A stretch of DNA of 64,000 nt from Bacteroidota bacterium (GTDB lineage: Bacteria > Bacteroidota > Bacteroidia > Chitinophagales > Chitinophagaceae). The DNA is taken from contig JAFAFR010000003.1 of the NCBI GenBank assembly GCA_023423405.1, positions 62,001 through 126,000 of the forward strand, written 5' to 3'. A program made the position numbers and the translations under genes. This document shows, piece by piece, positions 43,293 to 51,756 of this stretch. Within the stretch, counting starts at the first letter, position 1. Every line of letters begins with the position of its first letter. A model generated the notes under the pieces. It saw only the letters and a program-made list of their open reading frames with translations. It was not told the origin of the DNA and searched no databases.

Positions 43293-43773
43293 GAGAATAG
43301 ACCACTTCGGTGGCTTTATCGCGTTCGCCTTCCGGCGAAATATTATAGGCAGTGATCACCAGGTCGCTGCCTTTTTTTTCAAACACCGTTTCCCATCCCC
43401 AAAACTGCGGTTGTTCGCCACCGGTAGAATAGCTGCCGAGGGCCTGCGTGGTTCCGGCGCCTTTTGCACCGGTGCTGAACAAAATGCCCGTGCTCATGTG
43501 AAAGCTGTCGACCCAGGCCACCTGGAAACAGTCGGTGTGCAGGTCGTACCCGATCAACTGGATGCCCTCCAGGGGCTTACCCTGGAAATTGCCTTTATAA
43601 CGATGAAGCAGGAAGCGCCCGTCCAGTACCGGTTCCAGGTTGCCTTCCACCGGCGATTCGTCCACGAGGTTATCGGGCCCGAACCAGACCCGGGATGTGC
43701 CCATATAGTTTCCTGCAAGCGACTGCAGCCGCGCATGAATGCCGGTGCTGAGCGATTCGCTGAACTTGTCCAT
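43285..43773 (-). CDS. DUF1579-family protein
   Basis: This 162-residue cytoplasmic protein matches DUF1579 in its pattern of LQSLAGNYMGTSRVWF, LDGRFLLHRYKGN, GYDLHTDCFQVAWVDSFHM, and FWGWETVFE, a probable lipocalin-like beta barrel of unknown function. Its 3' end overlaps the convergent homoserine dehydrogenase gene by 8 bases. It lies 71 bases downstream of the end of the long minus-strand uronate block and may be read through from it. Confidence 0.85.
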   Translation of the reverse strand: MDKFSESLSTGIHARLQSLAGNYMGTSRVWFGPDNLVDESPVEGNLEPVLDGRFLLHRYKGNFQGKPLEGIQLIGYDLHTDCFQVAWVDSFHMSTGILFSTGAKGAGTTQALGSYSTGGEQPQFWGWETVFEKKGSDLVITAYNISPEGERDKATEVVYSLK

Positions 43774-43844
43774 AACCCTGGTTTAGTTGTGTTAAATGTA
43801 ACGGAATTTCCTGCGGGCAGGTGGCGTAGGGCGCTGGTTGTTTT

Positions 43845-44906
43845 TTACGAAACCGGCACCGTCCGCTTTTCGGCAGCGCTCTGCAGGCACAGTTCTATCA
43901 TGCGGATGGTATTGCGGGCCTGCTCGGGAAGCACCACCAGCGGCGCTTCGTCGCGTATGGCCGCAGCCACATTAGCAAAGAAGTCCTGGTAGCGGCCAGT
44001 GTCGGTGGCTATGCGCGCTTTCATTTCCATGCCTTCCCAGTCGGTATGCAGGAGGCCCCAGTTTTCTTCCGGGTCCTTTCCCCAATCGGGTTGCGTAAGC
44101 GGACTGTAACCTGCCTTTAACGCATTTTCCTGGGGGTCCATTCCATATTTGATGAAGCTGCCCTTGTCGCCCAGCAGCGTGTAATGTGGACCAGGTTGGC
44201 GCACCAGCATGCCCGCGCTCAGGCTCACGCGCAGGCGGGGATAAGAAAAGACCAGTTCAAAGCGATCGTCCACCAGACCGTCGGGGCGCTGGATCAGCAC
44301 TTCTGCCTGTACCGATTCCGGCAGGCCAAAGAGGTCGAGGGCCTGGTCTATGAGGTGGGCGCCCAGGTCGTATAAAATACCGCTGCCGGGGAGGTCGGCT
44401 TCCCGCCAGGCGTTGGGTCGCAGCGCCGGCCGGTAGCGGTCGTAGTGGATGCGGCATTCCGCCAAATGGCCCAGTGCGTTGGCCGCCAGCAGCTTTCTCA
44501 CCGTGGCATAGTCGCCGTCGAAACGGCGGTTGTGGTGTACCGTTAGTATGCGCTTTGTTTTGCGTGCTACAGTGATCAACTCATCCGCATCTGCCGAAGT
44601 AATGGTGAAGGGCTTTTCCAGGATCACGTGCTTACCCGATTCCATGGCTGCCTTTGCCAGCGGCAGGTGGCTCGTATTGGGTGTGGCCACGATCACCAGC
44701 TCCACTTCAGGGTCACCGATGATTTCGTCGGCTGTTCGCACCAGTTTGGTGGTGGGATAAAGGCTTGCCGCCAGTGCAATGGCATCGGCATTTGAAGTAC
44801 TGATCGCATACAGCTCCAGTCCATTTTGCGGGTATACAAACGGGGCGTGAAAAACCCTTCCCGCCATTCCAAAACCAATCAGCCCGGTTTTTATGGGACG
44901 ATTCAT
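43845..44906 (-). CDS. Gfo/Idh/MocA-family oxidoreductase
   Basis: This 353-residue dehydrogenase starts at the ATG at 44906 (MNRPIKTGLIGFGMAGRVFHA), which overlaps the previous gene's TGA by four bases. It has the Rossmann motif GLIGFGMAGR and the family EKP motif in HVILEKPFTI, with HHNRRFDGDYATVRKLL and YDLGAHLIDQALDLFG in the substrate domain. It oxidises or reduces a sugar or sugar acid with NAD(P). As the last gene of a uronate block, it might replace a missing fructuronate or tagaturonate reductase, which is a guess. Confidence 0.92.
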   Translation of the reverse strand: MNRPIKTGLIGFGMAGRVFHAPFVYPQNGLELYAISTSNADAIALAASLYPTTKLVRTADEIIGDPEVELVIVATPNTSHLPLAKAAMESGKHVILEKPFTITSADADELITVARKTKRILTVHHNRRFDGDYATVRKLLAANALGHLAECRIHYDRYRPALRPNAWREADLPGSGILYDLGAHLIDQALDLFGLPESVQAEVLIQRPDGLVDDRFELVFSYPRLRVSLSAGMLVRQPGPHYTLLGDKGSFIKYGMDPQENALKAGYSPLTQPDWGKDPEENWGLLHTDWEGMEMKARIATDTGRYQDFFANVAAAIRDEAPLVVLPEQARNTIRMIELCLQSAAEKRTVPVS

Positions 44907-46093
44907 GCAGCTCGTTTTTGAGTGGTTTGTTTTTCCTCGCGGAAAAAGAAAATAAAATACACCAATACGGCCAGCGCAATACCGGCGGGCACCAGCCATA
45001 CCTGTTTCCACAAATGCATGGTTCCCACCCGGTAATAATCTGCCACAAAACCCGATACCCAGGTTCCGATGAACATACCGAATCCGTAGGTGGCGAAGGT
45101 AAAGAGTCCCTGCGCTGCATTTTTGATAGCCGGCCCGGCTTTTTTCTCCGTGTACATATAACCGGTCACAAAAAAGAAATCATAACAGATGCCGTGAAGG
45201 ATGATGCCCGTATAGAGCAGCCAGGACTCGGGATTTTCATAACCATAAGCGAAACAGATGTAACGCAATACCCAGGCGAGCATGCCCAGCACCAGCATCT
45301 TTTTTACGCCGATGCGGTTGAACAGGAAGGGTATGGCGAGGATGAACAAACCTTCGGAAGCCTGTCCCAGGGCCATTTTGCCGGCAGGATTCGACATGCC
45401 GATCTCTTTGAGGAAAGGATTGGCAAAGCCATAATAAAAAGCCAGCGGAATACACACCAAAATGGCTGCAATAAAAAACACGAGGTAGGACTGGCTGCGG
45501 AAAAGAACAGCGGCATCTTTCATCAGGGCCTGGTCTTCTTTTCCTTTTGGCGGCGTATTGGGTAAAAAGAAACTGTAGAGACCCAGCAAAACCGACACTG
45601 CCGCTGCGAGGTAAAAGCTGGAAGGCGTCTGGTCAAATCCATAACGGCCTACGGTGAACCCGGCCACAATCCAGCCAAGTGTACCGAATACCCTTATCCA
45701 GGGAAACTGCCGGCCCGGATCGTTCATCTGGTAAAAGGCAATATTGTTCGAAAGGGCAATGGTGGGCATGTACAGGATGGAATAGAAAAGGATGATCCAG
45801 TAAAAACTGGTATTGCCCGACACCTTTGTAGCGGCCACCAGCAAAACGGCTCCCAGCAAATGCAGGAAACCCATGATCTTCTGCGCAGAAAAATACCGGT
45901 CGGCTATCAGTCCCACCAGGAAGGGTGAGATCATGGTGGCAATGGCCAGGGCGCTAAAGGCGGCGCCGATATGCAGGTCGGTGGCATTCAACTGGGCCTT
46001 CATGTAAGTGCCCATCGTTACATACCATGCGCTCCAGATAAAGTATTCCATGAACATCATGGCGGAGAGCATGAAGCCGGTGCGTGTTTTCAT
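44903..46093 (-). CDS. MFS transporter, nucleoside:H+ symporter (NupG-like) family
   Basis: This 396-residue membrane protein has about 12 helices. The features are MLSAMMFMEYFIWSAWYVTMGTY at the N terminus, then PTIALSNNIAFYQM and WIRVFGTLGWIVAGF, typical of the NHS family (NupG, XapB, YegT). In Bacteroidota this family often sits in sugar loci and its substrates are not limited to nucleosides. The start is taken as the ATG at 46093, 10 bases after the preceding stop; an in-frame ATG at 46114 would overlap that gene. Confidence 0.87.
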   Translation of the reverse strand: MKTRTGFMLSAMMFMEYFIWSAWYVTMGTYMKAQLNATDLHIGAAFSALAIATMISPFLVGLIADRYFSAQKIMGFLHLLGAVLLVAATKVSGNTSFYWIILFYSILYMPTIALSNNIAFYQMNDPGRQFPWIRVFGTLGWIVAGFTVGRYGFDQTPSSFYLAAAVSVLLGLYSFFLPNTPPKGKEDQALMKDAAVLFRSQSYLVFFIAAILVCIPLAFYYGFANPFLKEIGMSNPAGKMALGQASEGLFILAIPFLFNRIGVKKMLVLGMLAWVLRYICFAYGYENPESWLLYTGIILHGICYDFFFVTGYMYTEKKAGPAIKNAAQGLFTFATYGFGMFIGTWVSGFVADYYRVGTMHLWKQVWLVPAGIALAVLVYFIFFFREEKQTTQKRAA

Positions 46094-46103
46094 GACAACT
46101 GGT

Positions 46104-47405
46104 TTATACTTCAATGCGTTTCATAGTCGGCGCTAGCAGGTGCATCAATCCCCAGGTCAAAAGATAAGCAGATCCGCAGATCACGAACATGATGGCATAT
46201 CCTTTTTCAATAGTGCCCAGGGCCTTGTAGTGATCGAAGAGGCCACCCGCCAGTTTTGCAATCAGCATGCCGCCCAGGGCCCCGGCCATACCACCGATAC
46301 CCGTAACCGAAGCCACCGCTTTTTTGGGGAACATGTCTGAAACAGTAGTGAAGATATTCGCCGACCAGGCCTGGTGCGCCGCCGCCGCAAATCCAATGAT
46401 CAATACCGCGAGCCACATGTTGATGGATCCCAGCCATTGTGCCAGCACCACCGGCAGGGCACAGCAGGCATAGATGAACATCGCCGTTTTGCGCGACTGG
46501 AATACCGGCTTTCCCGACTGGATGAAATGCAGCGGCAACCACCCTCCCGCCACACTTCCGATAGCCGACATAATGTATACCAGCGCTACCGGCAGCGCCA
46601 CGGCGGTGTTATCGATGCCATATTGTGCTTTGAGAAAAGCAGGCAGCCAGAAAAGATAAAACCACCAGATGGGATCGGTGAGGAATTTGCCAAGAATGAA
46701 AGCCCAGGCCTGCCGGAAACGCAGGATACTTCCCCAGCCCACTTTTCCTCCTGTCCCATCTTCGGTTGTGGATGGCTGTTCGTCCGCATCCGAATGTATG
46801 TAGGCAAATTCTTCTTTGCTGAGGCGGGGATGCTGTGCCGGCACCCGGTACCAGCGAAGCCAGGCAATGAGCCAGAAAAATCCAACGGCCCCTGTGATGA
46901 TGAAGGCCCATTTCCAGCCGAGGGAGCTGGCAATAAAGGGAACGGTGAGCGGCGCCAGGATGGAGCCCGCTGCCGTACCGGAATTGAAAATACCGGTGGC
47001 AAGCGCCCGTTCTTTTTTGGGAAACCATTCCGCCACAGTTTTAATGGCAGCGGGAAAGTTGCCGGCTTCACTCAGTCCCAGGACTGCGCGGGCAGCAATA
47101 AAACCGCCGGTGCCTGCGACCAGCGCATGGCCAATGGCCGCCAGGCTCCAGAGCAGGAGCGACACCGCGTATCCTATACGGGTACCTGTACGGTCTATCA
47201 CCCTGCCTGCCAGCAACAAGCCAATGGCATAGGAAAACTGGAAAGCGATAACAATATTGGCATAGTCCGATTCTGACCAACTGAATTCTTTTTCCAGTGC
47301 CGATTTCAACAGGCTGATCACGGCTCTGTCGAGATAGTTGATGGTGGTTGCAAAAAATACGAGGGCACAAATAAACCACCTAAGCTTACCGGTTTTTACG
47401 GGCAT
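46104..47405 (-). CDS. MFS transporter, hexuronate/ACS family (ExuT-like)
   Basis: This 433-residue, 12-helix transporter has the anion:cation symporter hallmarks: INYLDRAVISLL near residue 24, VIDRTGTRIGYAVSLLLWSLA, GLSEAGNFPAAIKTVAEWFPKKERALATGIFNSGTAAGSI and FPKKAVASVTGIGGMAGALGGMLI. This subfamily carries hexuronates and galactonate. It lies between eda (20-base overlap) and the NupG-like gene, in a block with uxaC and kdgK, so glucuronate or galacturonate uptake is the best guess. Confidence 0.93.
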   Translation of the reverse strand: MPVKTGKLRWFICALVFFATTINYLDRAVISLLKSALEKEFSWSESDYANIVIAFQFSYAIGLLLAGRVIDRTGTRIGYAVSLLLWSLAAIGHALVAGTGGFIAARAVLGLSEAGNFPAAIKTVAEWFPKKERALATGIFNSGTAAGSILAPLTVPFIASSLGWKWAFIITGAVGFFWLIAWLRWYRVPAQHPRLSKEEFAYIHSDADEQPSTTEDGTGGKVGWGSILRFRQAWAFILGKFLTDPIWWFYLFWLPAFLKAQYGIDNTAVALPVALVYIMSAIGSVAGGWLPLHFIQSGKPVFQSRKTAMFIYACCALPVVLAQWLGSINMWLAVLIIGFAAAAHQAWSANIFTTVSDMFPKKAVASVTGIGGMAGALGGMLIAKLAGGLFDHYKALGTIEKGYAIMFVICGSAYLLTWGLMHLLAPTMKRIEV

Positions 47406-48063
47406 GTTTGATTTCTTTTATATAGTCAAGCGCAAGTTTCGTTTCAAAACGGATGGCGGCAAAATTGCCTGCCTCCACCTGGTCTTTCCGGAACAACCGA
47501 CTGCCCATGCCCACTGCCACCACTCCTGCTCCAAACCAGGCTTCCAGGTTGGTCTTTTCCAACTCCACACCTCCCGTAGGCATGAACTGCATGCCCGGGA
47601 AGATTTCCTTAATGGCGGATACGAAGGACGGCCCTAACAAATTGCCCGGAAATAGTTTTATCATTTTAGCGCCGGCCGCTTCGGCCCGCATGATCTCCGT
47701 TACCGTCATGCAGCCTGGAATCCACAACCGGTGCGCCTTTTGGGTTATTTCCCCCACGGCTTCTTCCAAACCCGGACTGATCACAAAATCGGCGCCCGCT
47801 TTCAGGAAAGCTTTCGCGGCCTTTGCATCCTTAATGGTGCCGATGCCCAATTGAAGTCCCGGTAACAGATCGTCGGCATAGGCCCGGAGATGGCTGAAAT
47901 TGTCCAGCGCCTGAGGCCCGCGATTGGTGTATTCCACCGCCCGTACGCCCGCTTCGTACACTGCCAGCAAAAGCGCTTTACTGGTTTCTTTATCCGGGTG
48001 AAAAAACAAAGGCAGGAGCCCTGCTTCTGAAATGATCTCCTGTATGACGGATGGCTTATGCAT
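47386..48063 (-). CDS. eda: KDPG (2-dehydro-3-deoxy-phosphogluconate) aldolase
   Basis: This 225-residue class I aldolase splits KDPG into pyruvate and glyceraldehyde 3-phosphate. The base glutamate is Glu44 in AVEYTNRG and the Schiff-base lysine Lys136 in AKMIKLFPGN; the phosphate-binding part is MPTGGVELEK. It overlaps kdgK by 8 bases upstream and the ExuT-like gene by 20 bases downstream, indicating one translationally coupled operon. Length is normal. Confidence 0.94.
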   Translation of the reverse strand: MHKPSVIQEIISEAGLLPLFFHPDKETSKALLLAVYEAGVRAVEYTNRGPQALDNFSHLRAYADDLLPGLQLGIGTIKDAKAAKAFLKAGADFVISPGLEEAVGEITQKAHRLWIPGCMTVTEIMRAEAAGAKMIKLFPGNLLGPSFVSAIKEIFPGMQFMPTGGVELEKTNLEAWFGAGVVAVGMGSRLFRKDQVEAGNFAAIRFETKLALDYIKEIKHARKNR

Positions 48064-49090
48064 ATTTTTTCAGCGTGTCTTCTACCTGTTGAACGGTTTG
48101 ACGGGTGGCATCACCCCTTTCCTGCAATTTACCGAATGCGGCAGCAGCGGCAAAAGAGATCGTTTCCTGTGGCTCTTTTCCGGTTACCAGTTGGCGGATG
48201 AGGCCGGCCATAAAACAATCGCCGCTGCCTACTTTATCGATCACCGAAGCTGTTTCAAACACCGGGGAAACAAATTGCGCTTCGCGGGTATGAAGGCTGG
48301 CAAAATATTGTACGCCACTGCCCTGCTCAAAGCGAAAGGTATTGGCAAGGATGCGAAGTCGCGGAAAGCGTTGAAACAAGATCTCCGCAGAGCCTGCCGA
48401 AGCGGCGAGATAATCCGCTACACTGCTGCCCGCCTGCAGTCCGGGCGCTACTTCAATTCCTAACAAGCTGTTCGCACTCCATATATTGCCCATCAGTACG
48501 TCGCAGTATGCCACCAACTCCGGCATAACTGTTTTTGGATCGGGACCATTTTCCCATAGTCGTGCCCGGTAGTTCAGGTCGACCGAAACAGTGATGTCTT
48601 TTTGCGTCGCGGCTTTCAGCGCCTCCCTGCAATTGGCAAGCACCGGGGCTCCCAGCGCCGGACTGATGGCGCTGAAATGAAACCAGCGCGCGTTTTCCAG
48701 CACATCGTTCCAGGGTATGGTGCCGGGCTGCCATCCGGCAAAGGAAGAGTGCCTGCGGTCATAAGCCACCGCCGCATGCTGCAGGTCCCTGCCCTGCGTC
48801 AGGTAATAGATGCCAATGCGTTCACCGCCTTCGAGCAGGAAACGTATATCGATGCCTTTTTTTTCCAGGTGGTAGCGAATGCTGCGGCTCATGGCGTTTG
48901 CGGGGAGGGCCGACACATAGCGCGGCTGTAGTCCCCACCCGCGCAGGGCCTGGCTCACGTTGAGCTCTGCCCCGCCCAGGTAAACCGGGAGCTGCGCTTC
49001 TTCCAGCCAGCGGTCGTCCACAGAAGGCGACAGGCGAAGCAGTATCTCACCCCAGCAGCAGATCACGGGCAGGTTCGTTTCAGGCGCCAT
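48056..49090 (-). CDS. kdgK: 2-keto-3-deoxygluconate kinase (PfkB family)
   Basis: This 344-residue sugar kinase starts at the ATG at 49090 (MAPETNLPVICCWGEILLRLSP), 11 bases inside the uxaC 3' end. It has the PfkB N-terminal GEILLRLSP and YLGGAELNVSQALRGWG, and the C-terminal signature DKVGSGDCFMAGLIRQL with catalytic Asp. It phosphorylates 2-keto-3-deoxygluconate, product feeding the aldolase gene that overlaps its end. Assignment to KDG rather than another sugar relies on the uxaC-eda context. Confidence 0.9.
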   Translation of the reverse strand: MAPETNLPVICCWGEILLRLSPSVDDRWLEEAQLPVYLGGAELNVSQALRGWGLQPRYVSALPANAMSRSIRYHLEKKGIDIRFLLEGGERIGIYYLTQGRDLQHAAVAYDRRHSSFAGWQPGTIPWNDVLENARWFHFSAISPALGAPVLANCREALKAATQKDITVSVDLNYRARLWENGPDPKTVMPELVAYCDVLMGNIWSANSLLGIEVAPGLQAGSSVADYLAASAGSAEILFQRFPRLRILANTFRFEQGSGVQYFASLHTREAQFVSPVFETASVIDKVGSGDCFMAGLIRQLVTGKEPQETISFAAAAAFGKLQERGDATRQTVQQVEDTLKKYA

Positions 49091-50501
49091 GGGATGAGTT
49101 TCCGGTTTCAAAATATTCTTTGGCATTGTAGTAACAGATGCGCTGGACCATATTACCCAGCAGTGTATAATCCTGCGGCAACTCCCCCTGTTTCATTTCT
49201 GCTCCTATGAGGTTACAGAGAATGCGGCGGAAATATTCGTGGCGCGGAAAGGAAAGAAAAGATCTTGAATCGGTGAGCATGCCTACAAAGCGGCTCAGCA
49301 AACCCATATTGGACAAGGCGTTGAGGTGACTGATCATACCGTCCTTCTGGTCGAGGAACCACCAGGCGGCACCCCATTGTATTTTCCCTGGAATGGACCC
49401 GTCGTTGAAATTGCCCGTCATGGTGGCCATCATTTCATTGAGCGCCGGGTTAAGGTTGTAGAGAATGGTTTTGCCCAGGCGCGATTCTTTTTCGAGTGCA
49501 TTCAAAAAGGCCGCCAGGTTCCGCGACAGGGGCCAGTCGCCGATGGAGTCCCAGCCGGTATCGGGACCAAGTTCGGCAAGTTTGCGTTCGTTGTTGTTGC
49601 GCAGCGCACCGAGGTGAAACTGCTGCACCCAGTTCCGGTGGTGATCCCAGCGGGCAAATTCCAGTAACAGGAAACTACGGTACCGGCGTATGTCCGTCTC
49701 CGTTACAGGCTGCTCCTGCAGGAAACGGTCGAATATATCCGTCACCGTTTCTTCCGGAACGGGGTCAAAATACATTTCTTCCAGGCCATGGTCAGAAACG
49801 ATGCACCCAGTCGATGCAAAAAATTCATGGCGCTGCCGCAGGCATTTTAGCAGGCTGCTAAAATCGCTGATCCTTGTGCCACAGCGGGCGCCGAGGCGTT
49901 CGAGCCAGGGCCGGAGTTTTCCGGGCTGGTCCAGTTGCAATACAGCATCGGGCCGGAAAGACGGCAATACCTCGATGCCAAAACCCTCCTGCTTCAATTG
50001 AATATGGTGTTCCAGGCTGTCGGCCGGATCATCGGTTGTGCATAACCGTTCTACCTTCATTTTTTTCAGCAGTCCCCTGACCCTGTATTCCGGGGAAGCC
50101 AGTTGTTCGGAAATGGCGTCATAGGTTTTGTCGGCGGTATCGGGACCCAGGAGCCAGTGGATCCCAAAATAGCGTTTCAGTTCCAGGTGGGTCCAGTGAT
50201 ACAGCGGGTTGCGCAGCGTGTAGGGCACGGTGGCGGCCCAGGCGCGGAATTTAGCGCGGTCGTCGGCATCGCCGGTGATGAATTTTTCGGCGACGCCGTT
50301 GGCCCGCATCGCCCGCCATTTATAGTGGTCGCCGTTCAGCCAAACCTGCGTAGGATTTTCAAAGCGGGTATTAGCAGCTATCTGGTCGGGCGGAAGATGG
50401 TTGTGGTAATCGATGATGGGCATGCCGGCGGCATAGTCGTGGTAAAGTTTCCGGGCTTCCTCCGAATGGAGCAAAAAATCATCATCCAGGAATTTCTTCA
50501 T
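49080..50501 (-). CDS. uxaC: Glucuronate isomerase (uronate isomerase)
   Basis: This 473-residue enzyme isomerises D-glucuronate to D-fructuronate and D-galacturonate to D-tagaturonate. Family features: FLDDDFLLHSEEARKLYHDYA, the metal-binding IDYHNHLPPDQIA, TDDPADSLEHH, LPSFRPDAVL, and WWFLDQKDGMISHLNALSNMGLLSRFVGMLTDSRSFLS near the end. Length is normal. It overlaps the NhaP-like gene by 20 bases and kdgK by 11. Recognisable uxuA, uxuB, uxaA or uxaB genes are absent from the window. Confidence 0.96.
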   Translation of the reverse strand: MKKFLDDDFLLHSEEARKLYHDYAAGMPIIDYHNHLPPDQIAANTRFENPTQVWLNGDHYKWRAMRANGVAEKFITGDADDRAKFRAWAATVPYTLRNPLYHWTHLELKRYFGIHWLLGPDTADKTYDAISEQLASPEYRVRGLLKKMKVERLCTTDDPADSLEHHIQLKQEGFGIEVLPSFRPDAVLQLDQPGKLRPWLERLGARCGTRISDFSSLLKCLRQRHEFFASTGCIVSDHGLEEMYFDPVPEETVTDIFDRFLQEQPVTETDIRRYRSFLLLEFARWDHHRNWVQQFHLGALRNNNERKLAELGPDTGWDSIGDWPLSRNLAAFLNALEKESRLGKTILYNLNPALNEMMATMTGNFNDGSIPGKIQWGAAWWFLDQKDGMISHLNALSNMGLLSRFVGMLTDSRSFLSFPRHEYFRRILCNLIGAEMKQGELPQDYTLLGNMVQRICYYNAKEYFETGNSSHGA

Positions 50502-51753
50502 GCTTGCTTTTTTCTTTCATCAAAATTTTCACAAGCCAGGGCAGGGTAAGCCCCTGTCCGAGCAAGGTCATCAGCACCACCGCCACAGAAATAAAAATAA
50601 TGGCATTGCGTTCAGGAAAAGGACTGCCATCGGGAAGATGCGAAGGCAGGCCAAGGGCAATGGCCAGCGATACAATACCCCGCATGCCTGCCCAACTGAT
50701 GATGAGGCTCGACCGGAAATCGAGCAGGGCATTTTCAGAGATGCGCCTTTTCCGGGTTACGAATGCTTTTTGCAGGTTAACCTGCTGCAGGTATACACGA
50801 GCCAGCCGCATCAGGAGGGCAGCTACGGTAATAAGGGCGGCGTAGCCAATATAGGGAAGAATATTGGAGGGGGCCAGTTTTTCTATCACGTAAGGAAACT
50901 CAAGGCCTATAAGAATAAAGATCAGGCCATTGAGCAGGTAAATGATCACATCCCAGAAAGCCTTCGACTGGTTTTTCAGGTGTTCAGGAAAAACCCTGTT
51001 GCTGATATAGGCCATGCCCAGTCCCAACGATACCACGGCAATCACACCCGATACGCCAATGTATTCTGCAAACAAATAAGTGATAAAAGGGATCAGCAGC
51101 ATAGTACTGATGATGAGTTGGTTGTTTCGCGGAAAATATTTCAGCAGGAGCGTGAGTAAGCGCCCCATTACCAGGCCGGTCAGCATGCCACCCAGCATCA
51201 GGCGCAGGAATTCGAGGCCTGCCTGCCACCATACAAACCCCACGCCCATGGCCGCCAGCACAGAGAAGCGATAAGCCACCAGTGCGGAGGCATCGTTCAC
51301 CAGGCTCTCTCCTTCCAGTATCACGATGGTTTTACGCGAAAGGCCGAGGCCCCTGGTCACTCCCATGGCTGCCACGGCATCGGTGGCGGAAAGAATGGCG
51401 CCTAGTACAAAAGCCAGCGGCCAGTTGAATCCCGGTATCAGGAAACGAGCCACCACAGCGATGCCGAGCGTGGAAAGAAAAACCAGTCCCACACCCAGTG
51501 TGGCGATGGTATTGAAATGGGTACGGAACCCATCGCGTTCCATATTGAAGGCCGCATCGTAGAGCAGCGGTGGCAGGAAGAGGAGGAAGATCACTTCCGG
51601 CTCCAGCTCCACGGGTGGCATAAAGGGCATGAAGCCAATGCCGATCCCCGCCAGGATCAGGAGGATGGGGACGGGCAGTTTCAATTTTTCGCTGAAGGCG
51701 GATAATACCACCATCAGGGCCAGCAGGAACAATATGATTCCGTAATTCTCCAC
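50482..51753 (-). CDS. CPA1-type Na+/H+ antiporter (NhaP-like)
   Basis: This 423-residue antiporter has about 12 helices. The signature residues are FLLFLPPLLYDAAFNME, ILSATDAVAAMGVTRGLGLS and ILEGESLVNDASALVAYR (the ion-binding ND pair), with WAGMRGIVSLAIALGLP in the C-terminal part. It exchanges sodium (or potassium) for protons. A CPA1 antiporter is an odd member of a uronate operon; it begins three bases after the PQQ dehydrogenase stop and overlaps uxaC by 20 bases, so translation is coupled. Confidence 0.92.
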   Translation of the reverse strand: MENYGIILFLLALMVVLSAFSEKLKLPVPILLILAGIGIGFMPFMPPVELEPEVIFLLFLPPLLYDAAFNMERDGFRTHFNTIATLGVGLVFLSTLGIAVVARFLIPGFNWPLAFVLGAILSATDAVAAMGVTRGLGLSRKTIVILEGESLVNDASALVAYRFSVLAAMGVGFVWWQAGLEFLRLMLGGMLTGLVMGRLLTLLLKYFPRNNQLIISTMLLIPFITYLFAEYIGVSGVIAVVSLGLGMAYISNRVFPEHLKNQSKAFWDVIIYLLNGLIFILIGLEFPYVIEKLAPSNILPYIGYAALITVAALLMRLARVYLQQVNLQKAFVTRKRRISENALLDFRSSLIISWAGMRGIVSLAIALGLPSHLPDGSPFPERNAIIFISVAVVLMTLLGQGLTLPWLVKILMKEKSKHEEIPG

Positions 51754-51756
51754 TTG